Positions 11,429 to 27,853 of a stretch of 27,853 nucleotides of DNA are shown here, one piece after another. The stretch lies in contig CM074821.1 of the NCBI GenBank assembly GCA_037447605.1, forward strand, positions 1,236,926-1,264,778, read 5' to 3'. The position numbers and the translations under genes were made by a program. The stretch comes from Zygnema circumcarinatum. Taxonomy: Eukaryota; Streptophyta; Zygnematophyceae; Zygnematales; Zygnemataceae. Every line of letters starts with the position of its first letter. The stretch's first letter is position 1. The notes beneath the pieces were generated by a model. That model saw nothing but the letters and a program-made list of their open reading frames with translations. It was not told the DNA's origin and made no database searches.

Positions 11429-11577
11429 GGCTGCAGCGAGGGTAGGGTTGCAAGGCCGCCCGGCGGTGCAGCAGCGCCTCCAGCCAGAGAGAGAGCGAGA
11501 GAGAGGGAGTGCCAAAAGAAGCGGCCCCTTTTCCTCCCCTTCCCTCCCCCTTCAGGCCGTACCGCTGTAATTTATTT

Positions 11578-11613
11578 CGTACATGTACGGCAAATGTTAC
11601 ATGTGACATGTAA
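11578..11613. promoter_or_regulatory. paired palindromes with ACATGT cores
   Basis: CGTACATGTACG (11578-11589) is a perfect 12-bp palindrome. TTACATGTGACATGTAA (11597-11613) is a perfect 8-bp inverted repeat around one base. They lie 150-185 bp upstream of the eRF3 ATG. The binding factor is unknown. Confidence 0.6.
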
Positions 11614-11824
11614 ACATGGTCATTTCCGTACGTGATATGTGCGTAGCCTTACATAGATATGGTACGGGTAACTATTTCATGGACAGTATGACGGGAGATG
11701 AAACTACAGGCTCGAAATTCAAGACACGGATCATGCTGAGTTGGCGAAGTGAATGTCGCGTGGCGTGTTGTAATTGGAGGATGGTTTGGCACTGTCGACT
11801 AGTGGGACCTTCTGCAGTTTCGCA

Positions 11825-11944
11825 TGGCGTCATAATTGAAAACACAATGACGTCATTATTGAAACCTAATGACGCCATTATTGAAAACCTATGACGTCAT
11901 ACTTGAAACCCAATGAAGTCATACTTGAAAGCCCAATGACGTCA
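11825..11944. promoter_or_regulatory. array of six TGACGTCA-type (CRE/C-box, bZIP) sites
   Basis: Sites start at 11825 (TGGCGTCA), 11848 (TGACGTCA), 11870 (TGACGCCA), 11892 (TGACGTCA), 11914 (TGAAGTCA) and 11937 (TGACGTCA). The intervals are 23, 22, 22, 22 and 23 bp. The spacers repeat as about TNNTTGAAANCCNA, so the unit arose by tandem duplication. Three sites are perfect palindromes, and the three variants each differ by one base. TGACGTCA is the classic target of bZIP dimers (TGA/CREB/ATF type). Confidence 0.8.
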
Positions 11945-11987
11945 TGGACTCGCTGCGCCCGACAGGACCCAAAAGGACCAAAGTCAA

Positions 11988-12072
11988 CACGTGGCTGATT
12001 CCACGTCTCCATCCTTGATTTTCAGTAGACCATAACCAATCGTAGGTAGCCACGTGCAACAAGTTCCACGTG
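11988..12072. promoter_or_regulatory. G-box cluster
   Basis: Three perfect CACGTG boxes lie at 11988-11993, 12051-12056 and 12067-12072, with a CACGTC half-match at 12002-12007. G-boxes are bound by bHLH/bZIP factors, including light-signalling factors in plants. They sit directly after the TGACGTCA array. Confidence 0.7.
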
Positions 12073-12173
12073 ACCTATTCTCATTGGTGCAGCGCAAGTG
12101 CCAGCGTGGCAGGGCCGCAACGGGTCCCGGCAGGTTTGCGCGCGAACGGTTTCAAAAGGACGGGCGCCTCCAC

Positions 12174-12276
12174 AAACCCTAACCCTAATCCGGCCCTCGC
12201 CATATAGGGGTAGCCCGGCAACCGCTTACCCTAACCCTAATCTAACCCTAATTCCAACCCTAATTCTAACCCTAAC
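12174..12276 (+). repeat. degenerate interstitial telomere-like (CCCTAA)n block / telo-boxes
   Basis: The block starts with AAACCCTAA (12174-12182), the plant telo-box, followed by more CCCTAA units. After a gap there are five to six CCCTAA-type units at about 12226-12276, separated by TT, TCT and TTCCAA. It lies 110-215 bp upstream of the PTM-like start codon. Confidence 0.8.
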
Positions 12277-12334
12277 AAGCCTGAGCGTCACCATAGATCT
12301 GCAGCCGTAATTCGCAAGCCATAGATAGGGCTAC

Positions 12335-12376
12335 ATGAAGGTCGGGCCATGGCGGAGTGGTGATAAGGGACGCTAG
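12335..12376 (+). other. nested upstream ORFs ahead of the PTM-like start
   Basis: ATG at 12335 opens a 13-codon frame ending in TAG at 12374. ATG at 12349, in a strong context (GGCCATGG), opens a four-codon frame (Met-Ala-Glu-Trp, stop at 12361) in another frame. If the transcript starts upstream of 12335, both uORFs precede the main ATG at 12390. Their effect is inferred, not seen. Confidence 0.45.
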
Positions 12377-12389
12377 CGAGTAAGCAGGC

Positions 12390-27853
<15,464 letters not shown>

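Larger units (their letters stand above)
11429..12389. promoter_or_regulatory. divergent (bidirectional) promoter between eRF3 and the PTM-like gene
   Basis: The 961-bp gap separates the eRF3 ATG (minus strand) from the PTM-like ATG (plus strand), so both promoters must lie here. It holds ACATGT palindromes near eRF3, an array of six TGACGTCA-type sites in the middle, three CACGTG G-boxes, CCAAT boxes on both strands (12036-12040 and ATTGG at 12083-12087), and a telomere-like block towards the PTM-like gene. Transcription start sites cannot be placed. Confidence 0.7.

Noticed and set aside
11429-11515. N-terminal extension of eRF3 upstream of the ATG at 11428
   Set aside because: The frame is open to 11515 but begins with TTG, not ATG, and is CT-repeat derived. 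The ATG at 11428 has the strong context and family-like start.
11825-11944. CRISPR-like regular spacing
   Set aside because: The repeat is an 8-bp palindrome with similar spacers in a eukaryotic promoter; spacers are repeats too, and no cas genes exist.
12174-12276. A true chromosome end
   Set aside because: The block is short and degenerate and is flanked on both sides by genes, so it is interstitial.

Overview
The window is nuclear DNA from a eukaryote, most likely a streptophyte (a charophyte-grade alga or an early-diverging land plant). Three spliced genes support this. One is a plant-type receptor-like cytoplasmic kinase of the RLCK-VII/PBL group. One is an eRF3 whose C-terminal half reads like plant eRF3. 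The third is a very large relative of the plant DDT/PHD protein PTM. All introns proposed here are GT-AG and small to medium (about 80-910 bp). The DNA is rich in microsatellites, above all purine/pyrimidine tracts such as (CCCT)n, (CT)n and (GGGAGA)n. The species itself cannot be named from the sequence.

Layout. Positions 1-127 hold a poly-G run and unassigned leader sequence. Positions 128-2409 (+) hold a five-exon RLCK-VII-like kinase whose N-terminus may lie partly upstream of the window. Positions 2410-5465 are intergenic between two convergent genes and contain two adjacent TA-flanked MITEs (3430-3624 and 3623-4187) that appear to share one TA. Positions 5466-11428 (-) hold a 16-exon eRF3 gene (751 aa) that can be joined in frame from ATG to stop. 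Positions 11429-12389 form a divergent promoter with six TGACGTCA-type sites at 22-23 bp spacing, three G-boxes, palindromes and a degenerate telomere-like block. Positions 12390-27853 (+) hold at least 13 exons of a PTM-like chromatin protein (over 3,100 aa, running off the right edge).

How the genes relate. eRF3 is a translation-termination GTPase, the RLCK is a membrane-proximal signalling kinase, and the PTM-like protein is a multi-reader chromatin protein. No operon or joint pathway is implied. The only plausible shared control is the bidirectional promoter between eRF3 and the PTM-like gene.

The most notable observation is the architecture of the PTM-like gene. A Tudor-like module, RG-rich segment, DDT, PHD, WHIM-like region, PTM-specific Cys motifs and two further zinc fingers continue through one 2.6-kb open exon into a PHD plus extended-PHD (PZP) cassette. 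That cassette is normally found in BRPF/JADE/ATX-type proteins. All exon phases agree over 3,074 codons. A fused gene model still needs transcript support.
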